Positions 1-8,074 of a stretch of DNA of 64,000 nt are shown here, in pieces. The position numbers and the translations under genes were made by a program. The notes below the pieces were generated by a model. That model worked only from the letters and a program-made list of their open reading frames with translations. It had not been told where the DNA came from and did no database searches. This stretch comes from Variovorax sp. Root318D1 (lineage in GTDB: Bacteria > Pseudomonadota > Gammaproteobacteria > Burkholderiales > Burkholderiaceae_C), in NCBI RefSeq assembly GCF_001424835.1, contig NZ_LMCQ01000019.1:45011-109010 (forward strand). The letters run 5' to 3'. How positions within the stretch are numbered: the stretch's first letter is position 1; every line of letters starts with the position of its first letter.

Positions 1-867
1 CTGGGCGGCGTGCTTGGTGAAGATGGCCTGGTCGGAAACCTGCTGGGCGGCGATCTCCTCGGTGGCGACTTGCTCGGCGGCGACCTGTTGGGCGGCGTGC
101 TGGGTGAAGACGGCCTCGTCGGCAACCTTCTCGGTGGCGATCTCCTGGGTGGCGACTTGCTCGGCGGCGACCTGTTGGGCGGCGTGCTGGGCGAAGACGG
201 CCTGGTCGGCAACCTGCTGAGTGGCGATCTCCTCGGTGGCGACTTGCTCGGTGGTGACCTCCTGGGCGGCGTGCTTGGTGAAGATGGCCTGGTCGGAAAC
301 CTGCTGGGCGGCGATCTCCTCGGTGGCGACTTGCTCGGTGGTGACCTCCTGGGCGGCGTGCTTGGTGAAGATGGCCTGGTCGGAAACCTGCTGGGCGGCG
401 ATCTCCTCGGTGGCGACTTGCTCGGCGGCGACCTGTTGGGCGGCGTACTCGGCGAAGACGGCGTGGCGGGCGGCCTTCTCGGTGGCGACCTGCTCGGCGA
501 CGACGGCCTGGTCGGCAGCCTGCTTGGCAGCGGCGGCTTGCTCGGCGGCGCCTTGGGCGGCAGCAGCCCGGTGGCGAACATCTTGGATCCGGTGCTCGAC
601 ACCGCAGGCACTGTCGGCGAGGTCCTGGAACCCGTGGTCTCCGCCGTGTCCGAGGTGGCCGAACCGGTGACCGACATCCTGGCCGGCGCAACCCCGACGC
701 TCACTCCGGCGATCGAAACGGTCCATGGCGTGCTGGACACCGTCGCGGAAGCCGCGCCGATCGTGACCGACGTGGTGACCCCGATCACGAGCCTGGTCGA
801 TCAGGCCGCCGGAACCGGCAACGTGCTCACGCCCGTGACGAACGTGCTGCACGGCCTGCTGGGCTAA
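1..867 (+). CDS. Glycine/leucine-rich repeat protein, 5' end outside window
   Basis: The reading frame is open from the first base, so the true start lies upstream. The visible part begins with five near-identical 29-residue units (87 bp each) built from LLGGD-type pentapeptides and a GEDGLVGN connector. A decaying copy follows, then about 100 residues of non-repetitive, Val/Thr/Pro-rich sequence that ends at the TAA. Proteins of this kind in Burkholderiales are often labelled collagen-like or glycine-rich surface proteins. No Cys, no enzymatic motif and no RTX calcium nonapeptides are visible. An OmpA-like lipoprotein follows, and a complete type I secretion set lies 4 kb downstream, so an exported adhesin or biofilm-matrix role is a reasonable inference, but it is not proven by sequence. 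Confidence 0.7.
   Translation: MGGVLGEDGLVGNLLGGDLLGGDLLGGDLLGGVLGEDGLVGNLLGGDLLGGDLLGGDLLGGVLGEDGLVGNLLSGDLLGGDLLGGDLLGGVLGEDGLVGNLLGGDLLGGDLLGGDLLGGVLGEDGLVGNLLGGDLLGGDLLGGDLLGGVLGEDGVAGGLLGGDLLGDDGLVGSLLGSGGLLGGALGGSSPVANILDPVLDTAGTVGEVLEPVVSAVSEVAEPVTDILAGATPTLTPAIETVHGVLDTVAEAAPIVTDVVTPITSLVDQAAGTGNVLTPVTNVLHGLLG
10..444 (+). repeat. Five tandem 87-bp coding repeats
   Basis: Five head-to-tail units of exactly 87 bp (29 codons) start at 10, 97, 184, 271 and 358. The frame is preserved, and a degenerate sixth unit begins at 445. Copies differ by only a few, mostly synonymous, bases (the third has one Gly-to-Ser change), which indicates recent expansion or gene conversion. Copy number is therefore likely to vary among strains. 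Confidence 0.95.
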
Positions 868-909
868 GCAACAAAAGGGCAGAAGAGGAGAAGAAGAACG
901 ACAGCACCA

Positions 910-935
910 GGGACAGGCCGGTGTCGGCCTGTCCC
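910..935. other. Perfect inverted repeat between repeat protein and OmpA gene
   Basis: A 10-base arm at 910-919 is perfectly complementary to 926-935 around a 6-base loop. It sits 43 bases after the repeat-protein stop and 16 bases before the OmpA start. No T run follows, so it is not a standard intrinsic terminator. It could stabilise the upstream mRNA end, attenuate transcription, or limit access to the ompA ribosome site. Confidence 0.75.
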
Positions 936-951
936 ATGAAAGGAATTGGGT

Positions 952-1464
952 ATGAACAACAGCAGCAGCTATCGGATATTGATGGGCGTAGCGCTCGCGG
1001 CAAGTCTTGCCGCCTGCGGAACGGCGGTTACGAGCGGGCGCGAAGACGCGACCTACTACTACTCGAACAAGGGCGCCCCGGTGGCGAAGGTGCAGCCGCC
1101 TGCGCCCGCACCGCCGGTGGAGAACAGCCCCGTCGGCGTGGCGAAGATCGTGTACTTCAATTTCGACAAGTACGACATCAGGCCGCAGGACCGCAACGTG
1201 GTGGAAGCGCATGCCAACACGCTGAGGAACCGTCCGGCGAGCAAGGTGATGATCGAAGGCCACACCGACTCGCGCGGCGGCCGCGAATACAACCTTGCGC
1301 TGGCCCAACGCCGCGCGGAGTCCGTGCAGCGCGCGCTCACGCAGCTCGGCGTGCCGGGCGAGCGCATCGAGGCCGTCAGCTGGGGCATGGAAAAACCCGC
1401 ATCCCCCGAAGCCACCGAGGAGGGTTATCAGCTCAATCGCAGAGCCGAATTCAGCTACCGCTGA
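952..1464 (+). CDS. OmpA-family peptidoglycan-binding lipoprotein
   Basis: This 170-residue protein has a lipoprotein signal: a basic/polar start, a hydrophobic stretch and an LAAC lipobox near residue 23. A short Pro/Ala linker follows, then a C-terminal OmpA/Pal-type domain with the NFDKYDI segment, the GHTDSRG motif and the NRRAEF end, which in this family contact diaminopimelate in peptidoglycan. The expected location is the outer membrane, periplasmic face. I chose the ATG at 952, with an AAGGA-type site before it, over an in-frame TTG six bases earlier. It is sandwiched between the repeat protein and the MurF-like gene, and may anchor or stabilise the secretion system encoded downstream. 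Confidence 0.9.
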   Translation: MNNSSSYRILMGVALAASLAACGTAVTSGREDATYYYSNKGAPVAKVQPPAPAPPVENSPVGVAKIVYFNFDKYDIRPQDRNVVEAHANTLRNRPASKVMIEGHTDSRGGREYNLALAQRRAESVQRALTQLGVPGERIEAVSWGMEKPASPEATEEGYQLNRRAEFSYR

Positions 1465-1469
1465 TCCGG

Positions 1470-4400
1470 ATGTCCTTCTCCAACCAGCTGCATGCCTGCC
1501 ACGAGCGCTTGGTCCCGGTGTGTGCGGCGCTGCCGGCGCCCTATCCGGCCTTCACGCTTTTTTTCTCGGTGAGCGACGGTTGGCAGCGCGCGCACGTGGT
1601 GCACGCGCGTGCGGCCGAGTTCGAGACCGCCTGGCGCGATGGCGCCGCGGCCGCGGAGCGCTGGGTGCGCGAACACGGCCTGGTCTCGCCATGGCTGCGC
1701 ATCGACTGGGTCGAGGGCGCACGCCCGATGGACTGGGCGCAATTCAAGGCCCAGCTTGCCGCCGTCAAGCGCAACTACTTTCGCCTTGGCCTGGCCTTCG
1801 ACAAGAGCTTCGAGACCGCCTTCACCGAGCAGGAACTCAACGCCAACGCAATGCTGTGCGGTGACTCGACCATTGCGCATGCGGTGGTGAATGCGCGTAA
1901 CTTTGCGCTCTACGGCCAGGCGCGCTTCGCGCGTGCGCCGATGCTCGACCTTTTGCCGGCGGACCAGCCCGTCTACCTGCTGGCGACGGCGGGCGTCTTT
2001 TGCCAAGCCGATTGCGTGGTGCACAAGCTCGTCGGCACGGGGCTCGACGCGGGTCGACGCCAAGCGCCGGCACTCCATCCGCAATCGGCGCTCGAGCTCG
2101 TGCGAAGCGGTTCGGCCTATCTGGCGCGCCAGGTGCGGGGCGACGGGTCGTTTGCATACGGCTACTTTCCGTGCTTCGACAGCGTCATTTCCACCGATGA
2201 CGCAACGCGCCATGCGGGCGCACTTCACACCATGATCGAGGCGTGGGAGCTCACGCGGGATGACAAGCTGCATGCGGCCGTCGGGCAGTCGCTCGACCAT
2301 CTCACGAACTCGCTCATACGCCACTACAGACTCGCGGACGGCACCCAGGTGGCCTTTCTCGTCGACAACGGCGAGGAGATCGGGCTGGGCGGCAATGCCG
2401 CGTGCGTGCTTGCCCTGGTGAAGTATTGCGAGGCCATGGACACGCGCGACTGGCTGCCCTTGCTGGAGAAACTTGGGCTGGGCATCGCATGGCTGCAGGA
2501 CGCCGCCACGGGCCGCTTCAATCACGTGCTTCATGCCGCGGACCTGCAGCTGAAGCAGGCCTCGCGCGCCGTCTGCGACGACGGCCAGGCGACCCACAGC
2601 CTCATGCGCCTGTATGACCTCACGCGCGATGCCAGGTGGCTGGCGGTGGTCGAAAAGGCCTTCGGCCATTTCATTGCAAGCCAGCACTGGCAGGCGCACG
2701 ATCACTGGCTGAGCCGCTGCGTCAACGAGCTCACGCGCTGGAGCCCGCAGGAAAAGTACTTTCGCTTCGGCCTGCAGAACGTGGCCGGGTACCTGGACTT
2801 CGTGCTCGACAGCAAGACCACCTTTCCGACGCTGCTCGACCTCATGCTGGCCGCGCAGCAGATGCTTCAGCGGCTCGAAAGCATGCCCGCGATGCGGCAC
2901 CTGCTCAACGAGCTGGACATCGAGAAATTCCACCGCGCGCTGGAGTACCGCGCCCACTACCTGCAGAACGGCTTCTTCTGGCCCGAGATGGCGATGTACT
3001 TCCAGCGGCCGTCCGCCATTGCCGGCGCTTTCTTCATCCGGCACCACGCGTTTCGGGTGCGCATCGACGATGTGGCGCAGAACGTGTCCGGCTTCGTCGC
3101 CTACCACCGCTACCTGCTGGAGCGGCGGGCCTCGCCCGGTTCCGGCAGCGCCAAGGATGACGGCGCCGCCTGGACCGCGAGCGAGATGGCACGCGTGACC
3201 GGCGGCCAATGGGTGGTCAGTCCGGACGACGGATGGCGCGCCAGCGGCGTGGCGCAGCGCTCTTTCCTGCGCAAGGGGCGGGTGGTGTTCGAGCACCAGG
3301 CGCGGCCCTTGAGGGCGCCGCTGGCCGCAGTGGCGCTCAAGGGCGTGTTGCAGCCAGCCGCCGCCGTGCTGTGCGCCGACGCCGCGCCGCATCTGGACAA
3401 GCGCGTGCCCGTGCTCCAGGTGGCGGACGTGCAGCAGGCCGTTCTGGACCTGGGCGCCCATGCACGCACCGAATTCAGCGGACGTGTCTGCGGCGTGCTC
3501 GGCAGTGGCGCCATCGGCACCACCGTCGCAGCAATGCTGGCCGAGACCCTGGCCGTGTGGGGTGAGGTCGGCCGCCCGGAGGGCAACGTCAGCCTCCCTT
3601 CGGGCCTTGCCTGGAACCTGACCTGCATGCCGCGGCATGCTGCTTACTGGGTGCTGGAGATGGGCTCGCCCCACATCCTGGCTTCGGCACAAATGGCGCG
3701 GCCCATGGTGACGGTGGTGGCAGGGCTTTCGCCCGCTTCGCAGAAGCACCGCATCCCCTCGGAAGCCGCGGCACGCCTGGACAGCCGCATCTTCGAGGGC
3801 ATGGCCCCCGGCGACAGCGCCGTGCTGAATCGCGACCTCCCAGAGTTCGCGACCTTCGCCGAGGCCGCCATGGCGCACCAGCTCCAGATCGTGACCTTTG
3901 GCGAGCACAAGGACGCCGATGTGCGGCTGCTTGCGTTCGACCACGGAGAGGTCCAGGCCCTGGTGCTCGGCGAGCCTTTCCAGCTGCGCCTCAATGCGCC
4001 CGGACGCCACATGGGCGCGAGTGCGGTGGCGGCGCTGGCCGCATTGCAGGCGATGCGCCTGAAGCTGTCCGCCGCAGTCGAGCCTTTCGCGCGCTTCGAA
4101 CCGCCGAGCGGGCGCGGCGCGCTGCACACCATCCACATCGGCGGCGGCAGCTTCAAGCTGATCGACGAGACCTATGACGCCAACCCAAGCTCCATGCGCG
4201 CCGCGCTCGAGCTGCTGTCTCAGGCGCCCTGCGAACCCGCACGGCGCGTGGCGATTCTTGGCGACATGCAGGAATTAGGTCCGGCCGCGCAACGCCACCA
4301 TCTCGAGCTCGAGCCGCAGTTGCTCGCATCACAGCCCGACCGCGTATTGCTGTGCGGCCCGCTCATGCGTGCGCTGCACACGCGCATCCGCACCAAGGTC

Positions 4401-4541
4401 AGCTCGCATTGGTTCGTCGATGTGTCCGACCTTTCGACCGCGCTCGGTGGCCTGTTGCAGCCCGGCGACTGGGTGCTGGCCAAGAGCTCCGCCGGCGTCG
4501 GCCTGTCCCGGCTGGCCCGTGTATTGAAGGCATTGCCGTGA
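1470..4541 (+). CDS. Large fusion protein with MurF-like C-terminal half
   Basis: This 1023-residue protein starts 5 bases after the OmpA stop. The N-terminal two thirds has helix-rich segments resembling an alpha/alpha-toroid (for example a GNAACVLALVKYCEAM region), but I cannot assign it to a family. The last 350 or so residues look like a Mur ligase: a central-domain region from the GVLGSGAIGTT segment, and a C-terminal domain with DETYDANPSSM and ILGDMQELG, close to MurF. The P-loop is abnormal, lacking the lysine of the usual GKT(T/S), so ATP-dependent ligation is doubtful. Position in the operon suggests a role in modifying or assembling the exported repeat protein or a cell-wall-linked polymer. 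The function is unknown. Confidence 0.8.
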   Translation: MSFSNQLHACHERLVPVCAALPAPYPAFTLFFSVSDGWQRAHVVHARAAEFETAWRDGAAAAERWVREHGLVSPWLRIDWVEGARPMDWAQFKAQLAAVKRNYFRLGLAFDKSFETAFTEQELNANAMLCGDSTIAHAVVNARNFALYGQARFARAPMLDLLPADQPVYLLATAGVFCQADCVVHKLVGTGLDAGRRQAPALHPQSALELVRSGSAYLARQVRGDGSFAYGYFPCFDSVISTDDATRHAGALHTMIEAWELTRDDKLHAAVGQSLDHLTNSLIRHYRLADGTQVAFLVDNGEEIGLGGNAACVLALVKYCEAMDTRDWLPLLEKLGLGIAWLQDAATGRFNHVLHAADLQLKQASRAVCDDGQATHSLMRLYDLTRDARWLAVVEKAFGHFIASQHWQAHDHWLSRCVNELTRWSPQEKYFRFGLQNVAGYLDFVLDSKTTFPTLLDLMLAAQQMLQRLESMPAMRHLLNELDIEKFHRALEYRAHYLQNGFFWPEMAMYFQRPSAIAGAFFIRHHAFRVRIDDVAQNVSGFVAYHRYLLERRASPGSGSAKDDGAAWTASEMARVTGGQWVVSPDDGWRASGVAQRSFLRKGRVVFEHQARPLRAPLAAVALKGVLQPAAAVLCADAAPHLDKRVPVLQVADVQQAVLDLGAHARTEFSGRVCGVLGSGAIGTTVAAMLAETLAVWGEVGRPEGNVSLPSGLAWNLTCMPRHAAYWVLEMGSPHILASAQMARPMVTVVAGLSPASQKHRIPSEAAARLDSRIFEGMAPGDSAVLNRDLPEFATFAEAAMAHQLQIVTFGEHKDADVRLLAFDHGEVQALVLGEPFQLRLNAPGRHMGASAVAALAALQAMRLKLSAAVEPFARFEPPSGRGALHTIHIGGGSFKLIDETYDANPSSMRAALELLSQAPCEPARRVAILGDMQELGPAAQRHHLELEPQLLASQPDRVLLCGPLMRALHTRIRTKVSSHWFVDVSDLSTALGGLLQPGDWVLAKSSAGVGLSRLARVLKALP

Positions 4542-4798
4542 AAGTGAACGCGTCCCTGCCCCTCTTCTTCGAACCCAAGCCAGCACCGCCAGCACCGCCA
4601 GGCCGCTGGTGGCTGGGCTGGCTGCAACTGCTTTGCGCATGGCTCCTTTGCATGCTGCTGTGCGCCAACGTGGCGTTGGTGCTGACCAAGGGCTGGCCGC
4701 ACGACGAGGCCCGGCCGCAGGCGAAGACACAGGGCGATTGCACGCATGCGGAAGCTGCCGCAAAGCCCCGGCGCACTCCTCGATGCGGCGGCGCGTAA
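4538..4798 (+). CDS. Small single-pass membrane protein
   Basis: This 86-residue protein starts with GTG overlapping the upstream TGA by 4 bases (GTGA), which implies translational coupling to the MurF-like gene. A Pro-rich start is followed by a Trp-rich hydrophobic helix (about residues 23-48, with several Cys and Leu) and a charged tail. No family is recognised. Tight coupling and membrane location suggest an accessory subunit of the same export or assembly locus. Confidence 0.6.
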   Translation: MKVNASLPLFFEPKPAPPAPPGRWWLGWLQLLCAWLLCMLLCANVALVLTKGWPHDEARPQAKTQGDCTHAEAAAKPRRTPRCGGA

Positions 4799-4855
4799 CG
4801 TGATATTTTGCCTAGTAACAATTGGGTAACAGTTGATAATGACGCAGGCGTCATT
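4795..4855. promoter_or_regulatory. Control region of the type I secretion operon
   Basis: Three GTAAC boxes lie at 4795-4799, 4815-4819 and 4826-4830. A perfect 8-base inverted repeat with a 2-base centre follows (4838-4845 with 4848-4855), ending 23 bases before the ABC-transporter start. The palindrome is the right size for a dimeric regulator. A GATAAT-like hexamer at 4835-4840 could be a -10 box, but I see no well-spaced -35. GTAAC/GTTAC boxes also cluster upstream of flp, so a common regulator is possible. Confidence 0.45.
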
Positions 4856-4878
4856 GCCGAACGGATCGGCCCTTTCCC

Positions 4879-6720
4879 ATGATCAAGTTTCTCTTGCCCA
4901 GCCAGCTGGTGGCCGAACTGCCCGAGGAGCCAGGCGCCAGTCCGTACGCGGGTGCGCTGCACACGGCGTTCCGGGCCGCCTACCCGCTGGTGAAGAGCGC
5001 GGCATGGCGGTCGCTGCCGATCAGCCTGTTCGGCTTGCTGCCTTCGATCTTTCTGCTGCAGGTCTACGACCGCGTGCTGTCGCGCAGCGGCGTCTCGACA
5101 CTGGCCGCGTTGGTGAGCGGCATCCTGTTTTTTCTCTGCATCGAGTTCTGGATGCGCACGCGGCGCTCGCGTCTGCTGCGCAACGCGGGCGCCATCATCG
5201 ACCATGGTGTTTCGGGGGCGCTGCTCCACTCGATGCTGAACCGGCCGCTGCGCGCGCTCGAAGCGCGGCCGGCGTCGATCTGGCACCAGTACTTTCGCGA
5301 CGTGGCCTCGGTGCGCGGCACCGTCACAGGCGGTCTGGCTCAATCGATCTTCGATCTGCCGATGGCGATTTTCGCGCTGGTGGTGATCGGCATCGTGGCT
5401 TTGCCCGTGCTGCCGGTGGTGGCGCTGTTCCTTGCCATCATGGCTTTCCTGGCCTGGTGGTGGGCCGACGAGGTGCGCACCGGCCGCGTCGAGGAAGTGC
5501 AGCGCGGCCGCGGGCTCGACCGCATGACCTCGGAGATCTGCAATGCGCGCGAAACGCTCAAGACGCAGGCAAACGACGGCCCGACCATCGAGATGTGGCG
5601 CCAGACCTATAACGCCTGGCTGGGCGAGAGCTTCAGCAAGAACGGCCAGATCGAATCCGCGCGCGACGGCACCACGGTGCTGCTGACGGTGTTCTCGGTC
5701 ATCGTGGTGAGCGTGGGCGCGGTGTCTGTCATGGAGCAATGGATGACGGTCGGCGGGCTGGTCGCCTCCAACATGCTGGCGCTCAAGGCACTTCAGCCGG
5801 TGGCCGGGCTGGTGTCGAGCTGGCGCTCGCTGGCTGCCGCGAAAGAGGCGGCCAAGCGGCTCGAGAAAGTGCTTTCGGAGCCAGTCGAGAAGCCACCCTC
5901 GGGCATGACGCTGCCGCAACCGCTCGGACGTGTCACGCTGAAAGACGTGAGCTTCAGCTTCACGGAAGGCGCGCTGAAACCGGTGCTCGAGAACGTCGAC
6001 CTGGACATCGGGCCGGGCGGCCTTCATGTGATCGTCGGGCGCAACGGCGCCGGCAAGTCGACGCTGGTCAAGCTGCTCTCGGGCCTGTACACGCCCACGC
6101 GCGGTGTCGTCAGCATCGGCGAGTACGACCTTTCGCAGTTCGGGCGCGAAGAGCTCTCGCGTTGGATCAGCTACCTCTCACAAGAGGTCTACTGGTTTGG
6201 CGGGCCGCTGATCGACACCATGCGCCGCACGGCCCCGGGGCAGAGCGACGAGCAGGTGGTGGCGGCCTGCAAGCTGTCGGGCGCGCACGACTTCATCTCG
6301 CGGCTGCCCGACGGCTATCGCACCGTGGTCGGCGAAGGCGGCACCGGCTTCTCGGTGGGCGAGCGGCGCAAGCTTGCGCTGGCCATGAGCTTCCTGCGCA
6401 AGCCCTCGGTGCTGGTGCTCGACGAGCCGAGCAACGACCTCGATTTTCAGAGCGAACGCACGCTCCTTGCGACGCTGCTTGCGGTGGCCAAGGTGCGCAC
6501 CGTGGTGGTGGTCACGCACTCGCTGCGCATCGTGTCGGCCGCCACCGTGGTCTATCACGTGACGGGGCAGGGCAACGTCGAGCAGGGAACGGCGGCCGCC
6601 ATGGTGCCCAAGCTGTTCGGGGTCAAGAAGCCATTGGTGGCGCTGGGCGATTCCGCCGTGGGCGACGACGCTGCCGAGGCGCCGCAGCAGGGCAACGCGG
6701 CAAACCGCTCCATGGCCTGA
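4879..6720 (+). CDS. Type I secretion ABC transporter (permease-ATPase)
   Basis: This 613-residue protein is a fused exporter of the PrtD/LapB type: an N-terminal transmembrane domain with several hydrophobic helices (about residues 40-310), then a nucleotide-binding domain. Walker A (GRNGAGKST) is at residues 387-395, the Walker B/catalytic region reads VLVLDEP, and the switch His lies in VVVTHS. The signature loop is FSVGE rather than LSGGQ, as seen in some members. There is no N-terminal C39 peptidase domain, so the substrate is probably uncleaved with a C-terminal signal. With the HlyD and TolC genes downstream it forms a complete type I secretion system, most simply serving the repeat protein at the start of the window. 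Confidence 0.92.
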   Translation: MIKFLLPSQLVAELPEEPGASPYAGALHTAFRAAYPLVKSAAWRSLPISLFGLLPSIFLLQVYDRVLSRSGVSTLAALVSGILFFLCIEFWMRTRRSRLLRNAGAIIDHGVSGALLHSMLNRPLRALEARPASIWHQYFRDVASVRGTVTGGLAQSIFDLPMAIFALVVIGIVALPVLPVVALFLAIMAFLAWWWADEVRTGRVEEVQRGRGLDRMTSEICNARETLKTQANDGPTIEMWRQTYNAWLGESFSKNGQIESARDGTTVLLTVFSVIVVSVGAVSVMEQWMTVGGLVASNMLALKALQPVAGLVSSWRSLAAAKEAAKRLEKVLSEPVEKPPSGMTLPQPLGRVTLKDVSFSFTEGALKPVLENVDLDIGPGGLHVIVGRNGAGKSTLVKLLSGLYTPTRGVVSIGEYDLSQFGREELSRWISYLSQEVYWFGGPLIDTMRRTAPGQSDEQVVAACKLSGAHDFISRLPDGYRTVVGEGGTGFSVGERRKLALAMSFLRKPSVLVLDEPSNDLDFQSERTLLATLLAVAKVRTVVVVTHSLRIVSAATVVYHVTGQGNVEQGTAAAMVPKLFGVKKPLVALGDSAVGDDAAEAPQQGNAANRSMA

Positions 6721-6757
6721 GCCGATCGATTGGAGATAAGAGCATGGGGACCGCGAT

Positions 6758-8074
6758 TTGAAATCAGACCTGCCGCAGATACTTCAGGACGAAGACCAGA
6801 GGCGTGCGATGCATGCATCGCCCGAGGGCAGGCGCCGCCAGTGGGTGATCGGCGGCGTGATCGCGGTGCTGGCCGTGGTCGGCCTGGGCTTTCCCATGGA
6901 GACCGTGGTGGTGGCGCCCGGCCGCGTGATTCCGTCGGACCGCGTCAAGTCGATCCAGCATTTGGAAGGCGGCATCGTCAGCAACGTGCTGGTGAAGGAA
7001 GGCGACCGCGTGACGCAGGGCCAATCGCTGGTCGAGATCGACCTTGGCGGCAGCGGCCTCAACCTCGAAGAACTCTCCGCACGCCATGCCGCCACGCTGG
7101 CCACCCGCGTCAGGCTCATGGCCGAGAGCCGCGGCCAGCCGCTCAAGCGCGAGAGCTTCGGCGCCGACATCGACGCGAGCGTGCTCGAAGGCGAGAGCGG
7201 TGCGTATGAGGCGCGCGCGCTCGAGCAGCGCGGCGTGATGGCCGGCGCGGTGTCCGGCCTGGAGCAGGCCCGCAGCAAGCAGCTCGAGCAGCAGGCCAAG
7301 GTGAAGGGCCTCAACGACCGCCTGGCGCTGATGCAGAAGGAGCTCGAAATCTCTGAACAGCTGCTGAGCGAAAAACTGGTCGGGCAGGTCGAGGTGCTGG
7401 AGAAGCGCAGGCAGGTCGAGGGCGTGCGAAGCGAGCTGGCCGTTGCGCGCCAAGGTGCCATCTCGGCCAGTGCGGCCATCACTGAGGCCCAGGCCAAGAT
7501 GGCCGAGGCCGAAGGCAGGTTCCGGCGCCGCGCGTCGGACGAACTCGCGACCGTGGAGCGCCAGTTCGCGAGCCTGAGCGAAGACCTGGCGCGCGCACGA
7601 ACCCAGCGCTCGCGCACGATCGTGAAGGCGCCCGCCGACGGCATCGTCAAGGGGCTGCGCAGCGGTAGCCCGGGCTGGGTCATCAAGCCTGGCGAGGCGA
7701 TCATGGAAGTGGTGCCCGACAAGGACGAGGTCATGATCGAGGCGCGCCTGAACCCGAACGACCGCGGCTTTGTCGAAGTGGGCCAGGCGGCGCGTGTGAA
7801 GGTCACAGCCTACGACTACCTGCGTTACGGTGCGGTCGAAGGCAAGGTCACCCTGGTGGCCGCCGACGCCGACCGCGACCCGGCCATTGCCAACGCGGCA
7901 CCCTACTACCGCATCCTGATCGGCACCGGGCAGGCCTACGTGGGACAGCCGGAGAACCGCATCACCGCCGGCATGGAGTCGGAGGTCGATCTGAAGGTGG
8001 GGACTGATCCGTTCATCTGGTACATCCTCCGTCCTGTGCTCAAGCTGCGGCGCGAAGCCTTCCGCGAACCATGA
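6758..8074 (+). CDS. HlyD-family periplasmic adaptor, type I secretion
   Basis: This 438-residue protein belongs to the membrane-fusion family. It has a short cytoplasmic start, one transmembrane helix (about residues 28-48), a lipoyl half-motif around SIQHLEGGIVSNVLVKEGD, a long coiled-coil hairpin (about residues 100-300), the second lipoyl half (KAPADGIVKGL) and a beta-barrel end. It links the ABC transporter to the TolC channel. The start is uncertain: TTG at 6758 overlaps the stop of a five-codon reading frame that itself has a good ribosome site, and an in-frame ATG lies at 6809. The stop overlaps the next start by ATGA. Confidence 0.92.
   Translation: MKSDLPQILQDEDQRRAMHASPEGRRRQWVIGGVIAVLAVVGLGFPMETVVVAPGRVIPSDRVKSIQHLEGGIVSNVLVKEGDRVTQGQSLVEIDLGGSGLNLEELSARHAATLATRVRLMAESRGQPLKRESFGADIDASVLEGESGAYEARALEQRGVMAGAVSGLEQARSKQLEQQAKVKGLNDRLALMQKELEISEQLLSEKLVGQVEVLEKRRQVEGVRSELAVARQGAISASAAITEAQAKMAEAEGRFRRRASDELATVERQFASLSEDLARARTQRSRTIVKAPADGIVKGLRSGSPGWVIKPGEAIMEVVPDKDEVMIEARLNPNDRGFVEVGQAARVKVTAYDYLRYGAVEGKVTLVAADADRDPAIANAAPYYRILIGTGQAYVGQPENRITAGMESEVDLKVGTDPFIWYILRPVLKLRREAFREP

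Noticed and set aside
1..444. A CRISPR array at the window start
   Set aside because: The repeats are contiguous, in frame and coding, without unique spacers.
1455..4136. An 893-codon antisense frame opposite the MurF-like gene
   Set aside because: Long antisense frames are expected in GC-rich coding DNA. The translation is His/Arg/Gln-rich with no family motifs, while the opposite strand encodes clear domains.
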